Shown in pieces: positions 1-8,445 of a stretch of 64,000 nucleotides of DNA. The stretch is from assembly GCA_903928345.1 (NCBI GenBank), contig CAIYQO010000208.1, positions 1-64,000 of the forward strand, read 5' to 3'. Positions within the stretch are counted from its first letter, which is position 1; each line of letters opens with the position of its first letter. Source of the stretch: an uncultured bacterium. Its GTDB lineage: Bacteria > Armatimonadota > Hebobacteria > CAIYQO01. Below the pieces are notes generated by a model. The model was not told where the DNA came from. It made no database searches and saw nothing but the letters and a program-made list of their open reading frames with translations. The translations under genes were made by a program, and so were the position numbers.

Positions 1-203
1 ATGGCGGTATCCCTGAAGGGGGTGGGGTAAGATACAATCTACTTCAGGTCAGCCCGCCATGGTTCCTTTCATAACGGGCCGTTGCTCCGGGGACAGAGGC
101 AAGGCCGAGACGCGAGAGGAAAAGTGCGAAAGTCCACTGATAGAGTCGTCATTTAATCCAAAATTCAGAACTCAAAATTCAAAATTCCGTTCGTGAGGTG
201 CCC
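1..203. other. Leading segment without a recognised gene
   Basis: A short open frame from base 1 ends with TAA at 28-30 and could be the tail of a gene that starts outside the window. Bases 60-150 look able to form structure, but I match them to no known RNA. Bases 159-188 are an A/T-rich run built from AAAATTC-like words, unlike the surrounding G+C-rich DNA. Confidence 0.4.
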
Positions 204-1910
204 ATGCACACCCGCATCTTCCGTTCCATGCAGGCGCGGTATTACGACGATGACATCCTCTCCGGGCCGGCGGCGTATCCCGCGGCGTACTTCGAGCAGG
301 CGCGGGAGCACGGGTTCACGGCGGTGTGGTTGCGCGGAGTGCTGCGCGATCTGGCGCCGACGGCGCTCTTCCCCACCCTCGGGCAGGAGATCGCGCGCCA
401 TCAGGATGCCCTGGGCACGGTGATCGACCGCGCGAAGGCCGCCGGAATGGGCGTCTTCCTCTACCTTAACGAGCCGCTCGGTCTTGCGGCGGACCACCCC
501 TTTTGGCACGACCACGCGGAGCTGCGCGGCATCACCGAATACGCGGCGGATGGCTGGTGCATGGACGATTGGGCGGAGGCCCACGCGCTGTGCACCTCGA
601 CGCCGGACGTGCGCGCCTGGCTGCGCGAGGCCGCCGCGCGCCTCTTTCACGACCTGCCAGAGCTGGCCGGCTGGTTCTGCATCAGCGCCTCGGAACACCT
701 CACGCACTGTTATGCGCACGGGCTGGAGCGCTGCACGGCGCCCGCCCCGCGCGGCTGCCCGCGCTGCGCCGCCCGTGACCCGCTGGCGGTGACCGCCGAC
801 GTGATCGCCGACCTGCACGCAGGCACGCGGCAGAGCAGCGCCACCGCGCAGACTATCGCCTGGGATTGGAGCTGGAGCATGTATGCCCCCGCGCCGCAAA
901 CGGCGCTGCTGGCGCGCCTGCCCCAGGATGTGACGCTGCTCCTCGACTGGGAGCGCGGCGGGCGGCGCACCATGCCCGACGGGCGGGAGAACGCCATCGA
1001 CGAGTACAGCCTGGCCTACGTCGGCCCGTCGCCGCAATTCGAGGCGATGCACGCGGAGGCGACACGCCTGGGGCTGCGCGTGATGGCCAAGCTGCAGGTC
1101 GGCACGACGCACGAGCTGGCCACCGTGCCTAACCTGCCGCTAATCGACCGGCTGTATGCCAAGCTGGCGGCCGTCGAAGCGCGGGGGTTGGACGGCGTGC
1201 TGGCGACGTGGAACTTCGGCAACGCCTTCTCCCTCAACACCGCGGCGGTGGGGCGTTTCGTGGCCGACCCGGCGCGTCCGGCACCGGCGCTCTTCGTCAA
1301 AGGGCTGGCGGAGGACTATTTCGGCTTGCCCGACGGCACGGACACGGCGGCGGCGCTGGCCGACTTTGCCGCGGCGATGGACTACTACCCCTTCGACATG
1401 CCCTTCCTTTACTGGGGCGTCGTCAACTACGCGCTGGCGTACCCCCTCGTCCTCGCGCCGCTGGACGGCACGCCGACGGGGCCGTCGTGGATGATGGCGC
1501 CGCGCGGCGACGACCTCTCCGCGAGCCTGGGGCAGTTCACGCTGGCGGAGACGACCGCGCTCCTCGGCGAGGTGACCATTCATTGGGAGGCGGCCACGGC
1601 GCGCTACCGGGCGGCGCTGGCCGCGAGCACCCATCCACACGCCGCCGAGGAACTGGGCGTGGCGGTGACCATCAGCGGCGTCTTTCGCAGCGCCTGGCAT
1701 GCCTACCAGGTATACGAACTGCGGAAAACGTGGCCCGACGACCGCGAAGCCCGCTTCGCCGTCCTCGTCGCCGCCGAAATCGCCAACCTCGACGCCGTCC
1801 TCCCCTACCTCGACGCCGACCCCCGCCTCGGTTTTCACGCCGAATGCCAGGGTGTGATGTTCTCCGCCGCGCTGGTGCGCGAGAAGCTGGCGGTATTGCG
1901 GGGGAGATAG
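204..1910 (+). CDS. Glycosidase-like TIM-barrel protein, family unassigned
   Basis: The 568-residue product has no signal peptide, so it should act in the cytoplasm. The alternation of short strands and helices, runs such as AGMGVFLYLNEP (near residue 90) and WFCISASEH (near 160), and many exposed Trp and Asp residues resemble sugar-hydrolase barrels of the GH20/DUF4838 kind. I cannot name the catalytic acids. A CPRC pair near residue 190 may bind metal. The start is taken at ATG 204, five bases after GAGG; an in-frame GTG at 198 would add two residues. It stands alone, followed by a hairpin repeat. The sugar-hydrolase role is an inference from overall look, not from a diagnostic motif. Confidence 0.5.
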   Translation: MHTRIFRSMQARYYDDDILSGPAAYPAAYFEQAREHGFTAVWLRGVLRDLAPTALFPTLGQEIARHQDALGTVIDRAKAAGMGVFLYLNEPLGLAADHPFWHDHAELRGITEYAADGWCMDDWAEAHALCTSTPDVRAWLREAAARLFHDLPELAGWFCISASEHLTHCYAHGLERCTAPAPRGCPRCAARDPLAVTADVIADLHAGTRQSSATAQTIAWDWSWSMYAPAPQTALLARLPQDVTLLLDWERGGRRTMPDGRENAIDEYSLAYVGPSPQFEAMHAEATRLGLRVMAKLQVGTTHELATVPNLPLIDRLYAKLAAVEARGLDGVLATWNFGNAFSLNTAAVGRFVADPARPAPALFVKGLAEDYFGLPDGTDTAAALADFAAAMDYYPFDMPFLYWGVVNYALAYPLVLAPLDGTPTGPSWMMAPRGDDLSASLGQFTLAETTALLGEVTIHWEAATARYRAALAASTHPHAAEELGVAVTISGVFRSAWHAYQVYELRKTWPDDREARFAVLVAAEIANLDAVLPYLDADPRLGFHAECQGVMFSAALVREKLAVLRGR

Positions 1911-1987
1911 CGGTGCGAAGCGCGAGCCGGGCTCCCGCTCTGTTCCCAATAGCCCCCATGGGCGCTGAGCATCCCCAATTTCCGAAA

Positions 1988-2141
1988 GAAAACCGCAAAG
2001 ACGCTAAGGACACGAAGGACGCGCAAAGAGAAGAGGGTAGGGCCAAGGCAGTTCACCGAGGCCGCTTGCAACCTTCTCGATGTGCAGTCTTAAAAATATC
2101 TTTGCGGTCTCCTTTGCGTCCTTTGTGTCTTTGCGGTTTTC
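1988..2141 (+). repeat. Dispersed ~150-bp hairpin repeat, copy 1
   Basis: The left arm begins with GAAAACCGCAAAG at 1988. The right arm (2100-2141) ends CTTTGCGGTTTTC, its reverse complement. A variable centre of about 65 bases carries the block AGTCTTAAAAATATC next to the right arm. Copies with the same plan lie at 32095-32248 (same orientation) and 48988-49131 (inverted). No coding capacity is likely. It behaves like a small non-autonomous mobile or RNA-hairpin element. Confidence 0.85.
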
Positions 2142-2219
2142 TTGCGAATGACCAGGAACATACCTGACCCGGCCATCGCCTTCCCGCACCGCCCAACCCC
2201 CTTTCTCCCACGCTCCGCT

Positions 2220-2248
2220 TTGACCGCGGGCGGTCGATCTGCTACATT
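2220..2248 (+). promoter_or_regulatory. Promoter of ppk
   Basis: TTGACC at 2220-2225 and TACATT at 2243-2248 are separated by 17 bases, which fits a housekeeping-sigma promoter. It would give a leader of about 70 bases before the ppk start at 2325. Confidence 0.65.
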
Positions 2249-2324
2249 AAACTGTGTTCATCATCGGAGGGGCCGGCAGGAAACGGGCGGGGACGCGCCC
2301 AACTCTAGGGAAGAGGACGCACGT

Positions 2325-4460
2325 ATGACGGTATCGTATCCGCAGCCGGTGGAAGAGGTCAGCGCGCACGCGCAGAATCTCCACCATCCCGGGTTATATT
2401 TGAACCGTGAATTGAGCTGGCTCAACTTCAACTGGCGCGTGTTGGAGGAGGCGCTCAACCCCGACACGCCGCTGCTGGAGCGCGTGAAGTTCCTCGCCAT
2501 CTTCGCCAACAACCTCGACGAGTTCTTCATGATCCGCGTCTCCGGGCTGCGGCGGCAACTGGCGGTGAGCGCGGTGGAATTGCCGCCGGACGCCATGTCC
2601 GTCACCGAGCAGATGGCCGCCATCCGTCAGACGCTGCTCGCGCACCTGCGCAAGCAGTCGGAATGCTGGCTGAAGGACGTGCAGCCGAAGCTGCGCGAGG
2701 CGGGCATCCAAATATTGAGCCACCGCGAGTTGAATGCCAAGCAGCAGGAGGGGGTGCGGAGCTATTTCGAGCGCGAACTCTTCCCCGTGCTCACCCCGCT
2801 GGCCTTCGACCCGTCGCACCCCTTCCCGCACATCTCCAACCTCAGCCTCAACCTGGCGGTGGTCATCACCGATCCGCTGCACGGTGAGCGCTTCGCCCGC
2901 CTCAAGGTGCCGGATACCTTCCCGCGCCTGCTCCCCGTGCCCGGCGAGCACGCCCCGCGCGCCTACAAGCGTCTCGGCCTGACGCAGCCGCCCTCCACCT
3001 TCGTCTGGCTGGAGGAGGCGGTGGCGGCCAACCTGGACCTGCTCTTCCCGGGGCTGGACGTGGTGGCGGCGTACCCCTTCCGTGTAACGCGCGACGCCGA
3101 CCTGGAGATCGAGGAGGACGAGGCGTCCGACCTGCTGGAGACGGTGGAGAGCAGCGTGGAAGCGCGCTACTTCGGCTCCGGCGTGCGCCTCGAGGTGGAC
3201 CGCGGCATGCCCGCGCGCATCCGCGAAATCCTCGTGCGCAACATGGGCTTTGCCCCGTACCAGGTCTTCGCCGTGCACGCGCCCATCGGCATGTCCGGCT
3301 TGATGGAGCTGACCAAGCTCGACCGCCCCGATCTGAAAGATGCCCCCTTCCTCCCCGCGTCGCCCGCGCCGCTCTTCGGGGAAGAGGGGATGTTCAACCT
3401 CATTCGCCAGCGCGACGTGCTGCTCTATCATCCGTATGACAGCTTCACGCCGGTGGTGGACTTCATCCGCGAGGCCGCGCGCGACCCGCAGGTGATGGCC
3501 ATCAAGCAGACGCTCTACCGCATCGGGCCGAATTCCCCCATCGTCGACGCGCTGATGGAGGCGCGCGAACAGGGGAAGCAGGTGGCGGTGCTGGTGGAGT
3601 TGAAGGCGCGCTTCGACGAAGAGAACAACATCGCCTGGGCGCGCGCGCTGGAACAGGCCGGCGTGCACGTGGTTTACGGCCTCATCGGGCTGAAAACCCA
3701 CGCCAAGGTGTGCCTGGTGGTGCGGCGCGACGAAGACGGCATCCGCCGCTACGTGCACATGAGTACCGGCAACTACAATGCGGCGACCAGCCGCATTTAC
3801 ACCGACATGGGCCTCTTTACCAGCGATCCGGACATCGGCGCCGACGCCTCCGACCTCTTCAACGCGCTCACCGGCTACTCGCGCAAGGAGGCCTACCGCA
3901 AGCTGCTGGTGGCGCCGCGTACCATGCGCAGCGAGGTGCTGGCACGTATCCAACGGGAGATCGCGCGCCAGGAGAGCCACGGCGACGGGTATATCGCCTT
4001 CAAAATGAACGCCCTGGTGGACGCCGCGTGCATCCGCGCCCTCTACCGCGCTTCGCAGGCGGGGGTGAAGGTGGATTTGCAGATCCGCAGCATCTGCTGC
4101 CTGCGCCCCGGCGTGCCCGGCATCAGCGACAATATCACCGTCACCTCGCTGGTGGGGCGCTTCCTGGAGCACACGCGCATCTACTACTTCCGCAACGGCG
4201 GCGAGGAGGAAGTCTTCCTGGGCAGCGCCGACCTGATGCCGCGCAATCTGGACCGCCGCGTGGAGATCCTCTTCCCGGTGGAAGACCCGCGCCTGCGTCA
4301 GCAGGTGGTGCGTGATATCCTGCAAGTCCACCTGCGCGATACCGCCCAGGTGCGCATCCTCACCCCCGACGGCGTCTACCGCCGCCCCCGCCTCCCCCGC
4401 GGCGACACCCCCTTCAACTCGCAACTGCACATGCTCAACCGGCGGGGGTTTACGGAGTAA
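2325..4460 (+). CDS. ppk: Polyphosphate kinase 1
   Basis: PPK1 reversibly transfers the terminal phosphate of ATP to inorganic polyphosphate. The 711-residue product is close to the usual ~690. It opens with the family signature NRELSWLNFNWRVLEEA. It carries the two family histidines: His459 in LKTHAKVCLVVRR, the likely autophosphorylated residue, and His616 in FLEHTRIYYF. STGNYN lies between them. The start is ATG 2325 behind AAGAGGA; the frame is open further upstream but has no ribosome site there. No exopolyphosphatase or phosphate regulator lies nearby. It faces the next gene across a repeat that fills the whole gap. Confidence 0.96.
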   Translation: MTVSYPQPVEEVSAHAQNLHHPGLYLNRELSWLNFNWRVLEEALNPDTPLLERVKFLAIFANNLDEFFMIRVSGLRRQLAVSAVELPPDAMSVTEQMAAIRQTLLAHLRKQSECWLKDVQPKLREAGIQILSHRELNAKQQEGVRSYFERELFPVLTPLAFDPSHPFPHISNLSLNLAVVITDPLHGERFARLKVPDTFPRLLPVPGEHAPRAYKRLGLTQPPSTFVWLEEAVAANLDLLFPGLDVVAAYPFRVTRDADLEIEEDEASDLLETVESSVEARYFGSGVRLEVDRGMPARIREILVRNMGFAPYQVFAVHAPIGMSGLMELTKLDRPDLKDAPFLPASPAPLFGEEGMFNLIRQRDVLLYHPYDSFTPVVDFIREAARDPQVMAIKQTLYRIGPNSPIVDALMEAREQGKQVAVLVELKARFDEENNIAWARALEQAGVHVVYGLIGLKTHAKVCLVVRRDEDGIRRYVHMSTGNYNAATSRIYTDMGLFTSDPDIGADASDLFNALTGYSRKEAYRKLLVAPRTMRSEVLARIQREIARQESHGDGYIAFKMNALVDAACIRALYRASQAGVKVDLQIRSICCLRPGVPGISDNITVTSLVGRFLEHTRIYYFRNGGEEEVFLGSADLMPRNLDRRVEILFPVEDPRLRQQVVRDILQVHLRDTAQVRILTPDGVYRRPRLPRGDTPFNSQLHMLNRRGFTE

Positions 4461-4465
4461 CAAAA

Positions 4466-4697
4466 TGTCTGAACCGGGATTTGGGGGGATTCGAGGATTT
4501 CCTTGATGGGGGGACGATTGTCGCCTTCCGTGTAATCGTAAAGTTTACGGATTGCGGACAGGTCATCCGAATTATCCCATCCATCCCCTTCATCCTTGTG
4601 AATTACCCAACCCACCGGGCCATTCGACAACAAACAAGGGTAAAATCGTTCCCCCATCATGGGAATCCTGTAATCCCCCCAAATCCCGGTTCAGACA
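4466..4697. repeat. MITE-like inverted-repeat element between facing genes
   Basis: The ~37-base ends are near-perfect inverted copies: TGTCTGAACCGGGATT begins at 4466, and its complement ends at 4697. Complementarity continues inward (GATGGGGGGACGATT at left against AATCGTTCCCCCATC at right), so the unit should fold into one long hairpin. It starts 5 bases after the ppk stop and ends 1 base before the opposite gene's stop. No protein is likely. It may serve as a two-way terminator. Confidence 0.8.
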
Positions 4698-4698
4698 A

Positions 4699-5619
4699 TT
4701 ACTCCTGCAACTTCACCACCCGCGGTGCCCAGCCGAGTTGCTCCAGCGTGTCCAGGTAGTCCTGCGGCTGCATGTTTTCGGGGCGGGAGCCGCGCAGGGC
4801 GACGATGACGCCTTCCATCACGTTGGTGCCGAAGCTCCGGCCGTCGAATTCCGGCGTGGTGCTCACCAGCAGCGCGGCGCCGCGCTCGCGCATCAGCGCC
4901 ACGTCTTTATCGGTGGTGGTGTTGGTGAGGATCGTTTTGCCGTCCAGCCGTTCGGGCATGTAGCGGCGGACGAAGTGCCAGTCGCCGGCGATGATGTCCG
5001 CCCAGTCGAAGTATTTGCCGTACTTCGTCACCGTCTTCTCCTGCTTTTCGCCGGTGGGGTAGATCCACTCGAACGGCACAGAGGTGATGATGGGCAGCAA
5101 CAGCGCGGCCACCGTTTTCAGCGTGCTCAGCTTGCGGATGGGGATGGGGATGCCCAGCGCGAAGATCATGTCGCCGAATATCGTCTCCGCGCCCAGCTCG
5201 GGCAGCGTCTCCGCCATGCCGAAGCGGTCCACCGCGGATGTTAGCAGCACCTTCTTGCCGCGAAAATCGAGCAGCCCGCGCTCCTGCAGCAGGTGCAGCG
5301 TGCGGCGCTCCAGCGTGTGCTTCAGGCCGGAGCCGTCCACCACGGGGGTCTTCTTCGCCGCGTTCGCCATCTTTAGTGCGTCTTTGATGACGTACTTCTT
5401 CCCCGCGGCGATCAGGTAGAGGTCGATGCCGCCCAGCCCGATGGCGTCCACCGTGCCGTCCAGCTCGCCGATGCGGGCAATGGCGCGCGGCATGTCCCCG
5501 TCAGTGCCCTCGCGCGAGATCGTCACCTCGCGCCCGAGAAAGGTGGCCGTGACGGTCTTGTCGCGCGTGGACGACCCCAGGCTGACGGAGACAACGCGAA
5601 GCGGAGCGGGCGTAGTCAT
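4699..5619 (-). CDS. Protein of the family labelled 'quinate 5-dehydrogenase'
   Basis: The 306-residue cytoplasmic product starts with VSVSLGSSTRDK and contains LGGIDLYLIAAGKKYVI and DGSGLKHTLERR. From memory, these blocks mark a conserved family of firmicutes and related bacteria that databases label quinate 5-dehydrogenase on thin evidence. I see no certain Rossmann GxGxxG motif, so the enzymatic role should be held loosely. The start is ATG 5619 behind AAAGGAG. The open frame runs further 5', but only because it crosses the hairpin at 5701-5835. It is convergent with ppk, and no shikimate-pathway gene is adjacent. Confidence 0.55.
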   Translation of the reverse strand: MTTPAPLRVVSVSLGSSTRDKTVTATFLGREVTISREGTDGDMPRAIARIGELDGTVDAIGLGGIDLYLIAAGKKYVIKDALKMANAAKKTPVVDGSGLKHTLERRTLHLLQERGLLDFRGKKVLLTSAVDRFGMAETLPELGAETIFGDMIFALGIPIPIRKLSTLKTVAALLLPIITSVPFEWIYPTGEKQEKTVTKYGKYFDWADIIAGDWHFVRRYMPERLDGKTILTNTTTDKDVALMRERGAALLVSTTPEFDGRSFGTNVMEGVIVALRGSRPENMQPQDYLDTLEQLGWAPRVVKLQE

Positions 5620-5700
5620 AACGGTGATGGCTCCTTTGAGCAGGATAACTGGTACTTTCCCCACGCGTGTGCGAATGTCCTGCCGGTGCGGGGAAGGGGA

Positions 5701-5835
5701 GGGGACGAAACCACAGATGGCACAGATTTTCACTGATTTTTGGGGTGGTGTGGACGGGCGACCACCAGGCAGGTTCTCGTTCTTCCTCCACCCCAAAAAT
5801 CAGTGAAAATCTGTGCCATCTGTGGTTTCGTCCCC
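5701..5835. repeat. Perfect 48-bp inverted repeat
   Basis: Arms 5701-5748 and 5788-5835 are exact reverse complements over 48 bases, around a 39-base loop. The arm contains ACCACAGATGGCACAG. The element lies between two divergent genes. A decayed single arm of the same type (ATCTGTGGTTTC) is visible near 52410. It is non-coding and probably a mobile palindromic element. Confidence 0.9.
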
Positions 5836-5850
5836 ATTTCTCTCCCTTCC

Positions 5851-5879
5851 TTGACAATCCGCCCCCCCATCCTTACCAT
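5851..5879 (+). promoter_or_regulatory. Promoter of the 5897 gene
   Basis: TTGACA at 5851-5856 and TACCAT at 5874-5879 are separated by 17 bases. The predicted start of transcription is near 5886, leaving a short leader that contains the GGAGGG ribosome site. Confidence 0.7.
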
Positions 5880-5896
5880 GAGCGCACGGAGGGCGT

Positions 5897-6769
5897 ATGG
5901 ACGATACCCTGATTACGGCGCTGGTGCGCGAGCAATTGCCGCGGCTGATCGGTACGGTCTTCGGGTGGGCGATGCTCGGGTCGCTGCTCGGGGGGCTGGG
6001 GTGCGCGGGGGCGTTCTGGCTGCTGCGCCGCCTCGGGGCCTACCTACTGCCGGCGCGCAGCATCTGGGTGGCCGTGCTGCTCACGGCGACGATTCTCGTC
6101 GGGCTCATCGGCGGGGGGATCGCCGGGTTTCATCAGGGGGTGCTGAGTGGGGTGCGCCACGCCTGCGCCGACTCGCGCATCGCGGACGCCGCGCTGCCGC
6201 ACCTCGGGCGCGCCGGGGCGCTGCTGCTGGCGGGGGTGAGCACGCTGAGCGCGCCGGACGCCGATCCCCACCTGCTGCGGGCACGGTTGGACGCCTTTGA
6301 AGAGGGCATGTGGTCGCTGGACGTGACGACGTTGCCCGCCGGCGCGGCGCATATCTCGCCCTCCGCCCTGGCCCTGGCGGTCAACGAGGTGAAAACCGTG
6401 CTGGGCGCCAGTCAGCAGCAGTTGGACTCCCCCAGCGAGCGCGGCGTGGTGAGCGAAATCCTCGCCGCGCTGGCCGCGCAACTGCTGCCGCACTCGCAAG
6501 GCCCGGTGTCCAATCACGCCATCATCCGCTTCGCCGGGCGGGTCATCGCCGGGCTGCCGGCGGAAGCCGCGCGCGCGGGCGACGGGCACACCCTCTCCTG
6601 CCGCGCGTTGTCCGCCTTCATCGGGCGCGAAAGCCTGGAGCCGTTCATCTTTGTCCCGCTGCGCGCCTCCGTGCGCGGTCACCAGTGGCTCTGCCTGCTG
6701 GCGCTGGCCGCGTGGCTGGGGCTGTCGGTGGGGGGGAGCCGGCTGGTGAAGCGCAACGCGGCGGTATAA
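5897..6769 (+). CDS. Membrane protein of unknown function
   Basis: The 290-residue product has hydrophobic segments near residues 18-42, 54-78 and 263-281, with a long soluble stretch between the second and third. The middle part is Ala/Leu-rich and probably helical (around SASQ-type turns and NEVKTVLGASQQQLDS), so an extracytoplasmic helical domain is plausible. I recognise no family. The start is ATG 5897, three bases after GGAGGG. Its last bases overlap a TATAAT-like word that may drive the next small gene. Confidence 0.7.
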   Translation: MDDTLITALVREQLPRLIGTVFGWAMLGSLLGGLGCAGAFWLLRRLGAYLLPARSIWVAVLLTATILVGLIGGGIAGFHQGVLSGVRHACADSRIADAALPHLGRAGALLLAGVSTLSAPDADPHLLRARLDAFEEGMWSLDVTTLPAGAAHISPSALALAVNEVKTVLGASQQQLDSPSERGVVSEILAALAAQLLPHSQGPVSNHAIIRFAGRVIAGLPAEAARAGDGHTLSCRALSAFIGRESLEPFIFVPLRASVRGHQWLCLLALAAWLGLSVGGSRLVKRNAAV

Positions 6770-6795
6770 TGCGCGCTAACCAAGGGAGGTTTGTC

Positions 6796-7179
6796 GTGCG
6801 CATATTTCAGAAGCCATGGAAAAAGAGGTATATCACGCTTGTTGCCGCGGCATTCCTTCTCGTCAGTTATGGGATGTTGCTCCTTCCATTTCTCTTCGCG
6901 GAACAACTCGCGACATCACGATCGCCAGACGGTGAATGTTCCGTTTCTGTTCTCGATGGCGATTCGCGGTTCATCCCGTCGTTCCTGGAGCGGGGCCAGC
7001 ACATCTTTCTCTGGAAACGCTGGCATCTTCTCCCGGGCGAACTCGGATGTGCTTATCACTATGGCGATCTGGATTCATCTCCGATTTGTACCATCTCCTG
7101 GTCGGGTCGAAAAGTCACCGTTTTTATGGATGGTGGTGACGAGGGGGGAACCGAACGACTCGTGTATGATACTCGCTGA
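6796..7179 (+). CDS. Small membrane-anchored protein of unknown function
   Basis: The 127-residue product begins with a positively charged tail and one strongly hydrophobic segment (about residues 12-33), an uncleaved signal or anchor. An outer part with SPDGECSVSVLDGD follows. SPDG-type strands are common in small secreted beta proteins, but I assign no family. The start is GTG 6796, seven bases after AAGGGAGG. The gene and the ~170 bases after it are visibly lower in G+C than the neighbours, which may mean recent arrival. Confidence 0.65.
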   Translation: MRIFQKPWKKRYITLVAAAFLLVSYGMLLLPFLFAEQLATSRSPDGECSVSVLDGDSRFIPSFLERGQHIFLWKRWHLLPGELGCAYHYGDLDSSPICTISWSGRKVTVFMDGGDEGGTERLVYDTR

Positions 7180-7353
7180 ATGGTGTATTGTTGATGAAAG
7201 CCTCCACGCTTCACAACTGCCGTCCCCCTCGGTCGTTGAACGATCCCCCTGTGCCCCACCACGCGGACGCGTTGTGTTTCTCACCGCAACCGTCGCAGTT
7301 TTTTGCCGTCGCGTGAACTGCATTGGTCATTTCGGGGAAAGACTGAACTGACG

Positions 7354-8445
7354 ATGTATGCGACGGAGTTCGATATTCGACAGCATGTTCCTTTGCGCAC
7401 CCTAACCTCTCTCCGGGTGGGGGGGGCGGCACGCTACTTCACCCGGGTCGACAGTCGCGAAGGCGTCTCCGCGGTGGCGGCGTGGGCGGCGGAACGCGGG
7501 TTGCCGTTGCTGGTCATCGGGCGCGGCAGTAATCTGGTAGTCGCCGATGCCGGCTTTCCCGGGGTGGTGCTGCGGGTCTCGATTCGCGGCGTCACGACCC
7601 GGCTCGCCGACGATACGGTCGAGCTGCGGATCGGCGCGGGGGAGAATTGGAACACCCTGGTCACCCGCACCGTCCAGCGCAATTGGGCGGGCATGGAATG
7701 CCTGGCGGGCATCCCCGGCCTGGTGGGTGCCAGTCCCGTGCAGAATATCGGCGCCTACGGGCAGGAAAGCAGCGATACCATCTGCGCGGTGGAAGCCTTC
7801 GATCTCGACACCGGCCAGGTGGTGACCTTCTCATCCGCGGAATGCCAGTTCGACTACCGCAGCAGCCGCTTCCGCACCGACGGGCGCGTGCGCTACATCA
7901 TCCTCTCCGTCAGCTACCGCCTGCGCCGCAATGGCCCGCCCACGGTGCAATACGTCGAGTTGGAACGCGACCTGGCGGCGCAGGGGCTGACCCGGCCGTC
8001 GCTGCAGGAAGTACGCCGCGCGGTGCTGGCCATCCGCGCGCGCAAGTCGATGTTGCTCCGCGCCGACGATCCGAACGCGCACAGCGCCGGCTCCTTCTTC
8101 ACGAATCCCCTGATCACCGCCGCGCAAATGGCGGCGCTGGATGCCGAGATCGCGCGTCAATATCCGGGCGCGCCGCGCATCCCGCGTTTCGAGAAAGCCG
8201 GGAGCACCTACAAGATCCCCGCCGCCTGGCTCATCGAACGCAGCGGCTTCGCGCGCGGCTACAGTGCCGGGGCCGTCGGTCTGTCCACCAATCACGTGCT
8301 GGCGATCATCAACCGCGGGGGCGCGACCACCGAGGATGTGCTGCGCCTGGCGCGCGTCATCCGCGATCGGGTGTTCGACCGCTTCGGCATCCTGCTCACC
8401 CCCGAGCCGGTGATGGTCGGCGTGTCGTTGGACGCGGGGGGTTAG
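7354..8445 (+). CDS. murB: UDP-N-acetylenolpyruvoylglucosamine reductase
   Basis: MurB uses FAD and NADPH to reduce UDP-GlcNAc-enolpyruvate to UDP-MurNAc in peptidoglycan synthesis. The 363-residue product has the FAD-binding blocks GRGSNLVV and IPGLVGASPVQNIGAYG (about 120-136). The proton-donor Ser247 lies in SAGSFFTNP. Its length and C-terminal extension match the longer Escherichia-type MurB. The start ATG 7354 is chosen by alignment from memory; upstream in-frame codons have no better ribosome site. The stop overlaps the metX stop on the other strand. No other mur gene is close. Confidence 0.95.
   Translation: MYATEFDIRQHVPLRTLTSLRVGGAARYFTRVDSREGVSAVAAWAAERGLPLLVIGRGSNLVVADAGFPGVVLRVSIRGVTTRLADDTVELRIGAGENWNTLVTRTVQRNWAGMECLAGIPGLVGASPVQNIGAYGQESSDTICAVEAFDLDTGQVVTFSSAECQFDYRSSRFRTDGRVRYIILSVSYRLRRNGPPTVQYVELERDLAAQGLTRPSLQEVRRAVLAIRARKSMLLRADDPNAHSAGSFFTNPLITAAQMAALDAEIARQYPGAPRIPRFEKAGSTYKIPAAWLIERSGFARGYSAGAVGLSTNHVLAIINRGGATTEDVLRLARVIRDRVFDRFGILLTPEPVMVGVSLDAGG

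Noticed and set aside
1-165. Possible 3' part of RNase P RNA or another structured RNA at the window edge
   Set aside because: GAGGAAA- and GAAAGTCC-like words occur, but not in the order or context of RNase P, and no other RNA family fits.
2394-4463. Long open frame opposite ppk, and similar long antisense frames throughout
   Set aside because: High third-position G+C creates long mirror frames. Their proteins are His/Arg/Gly-rich without family motifs, and the sense frame is a certain gene in each case.
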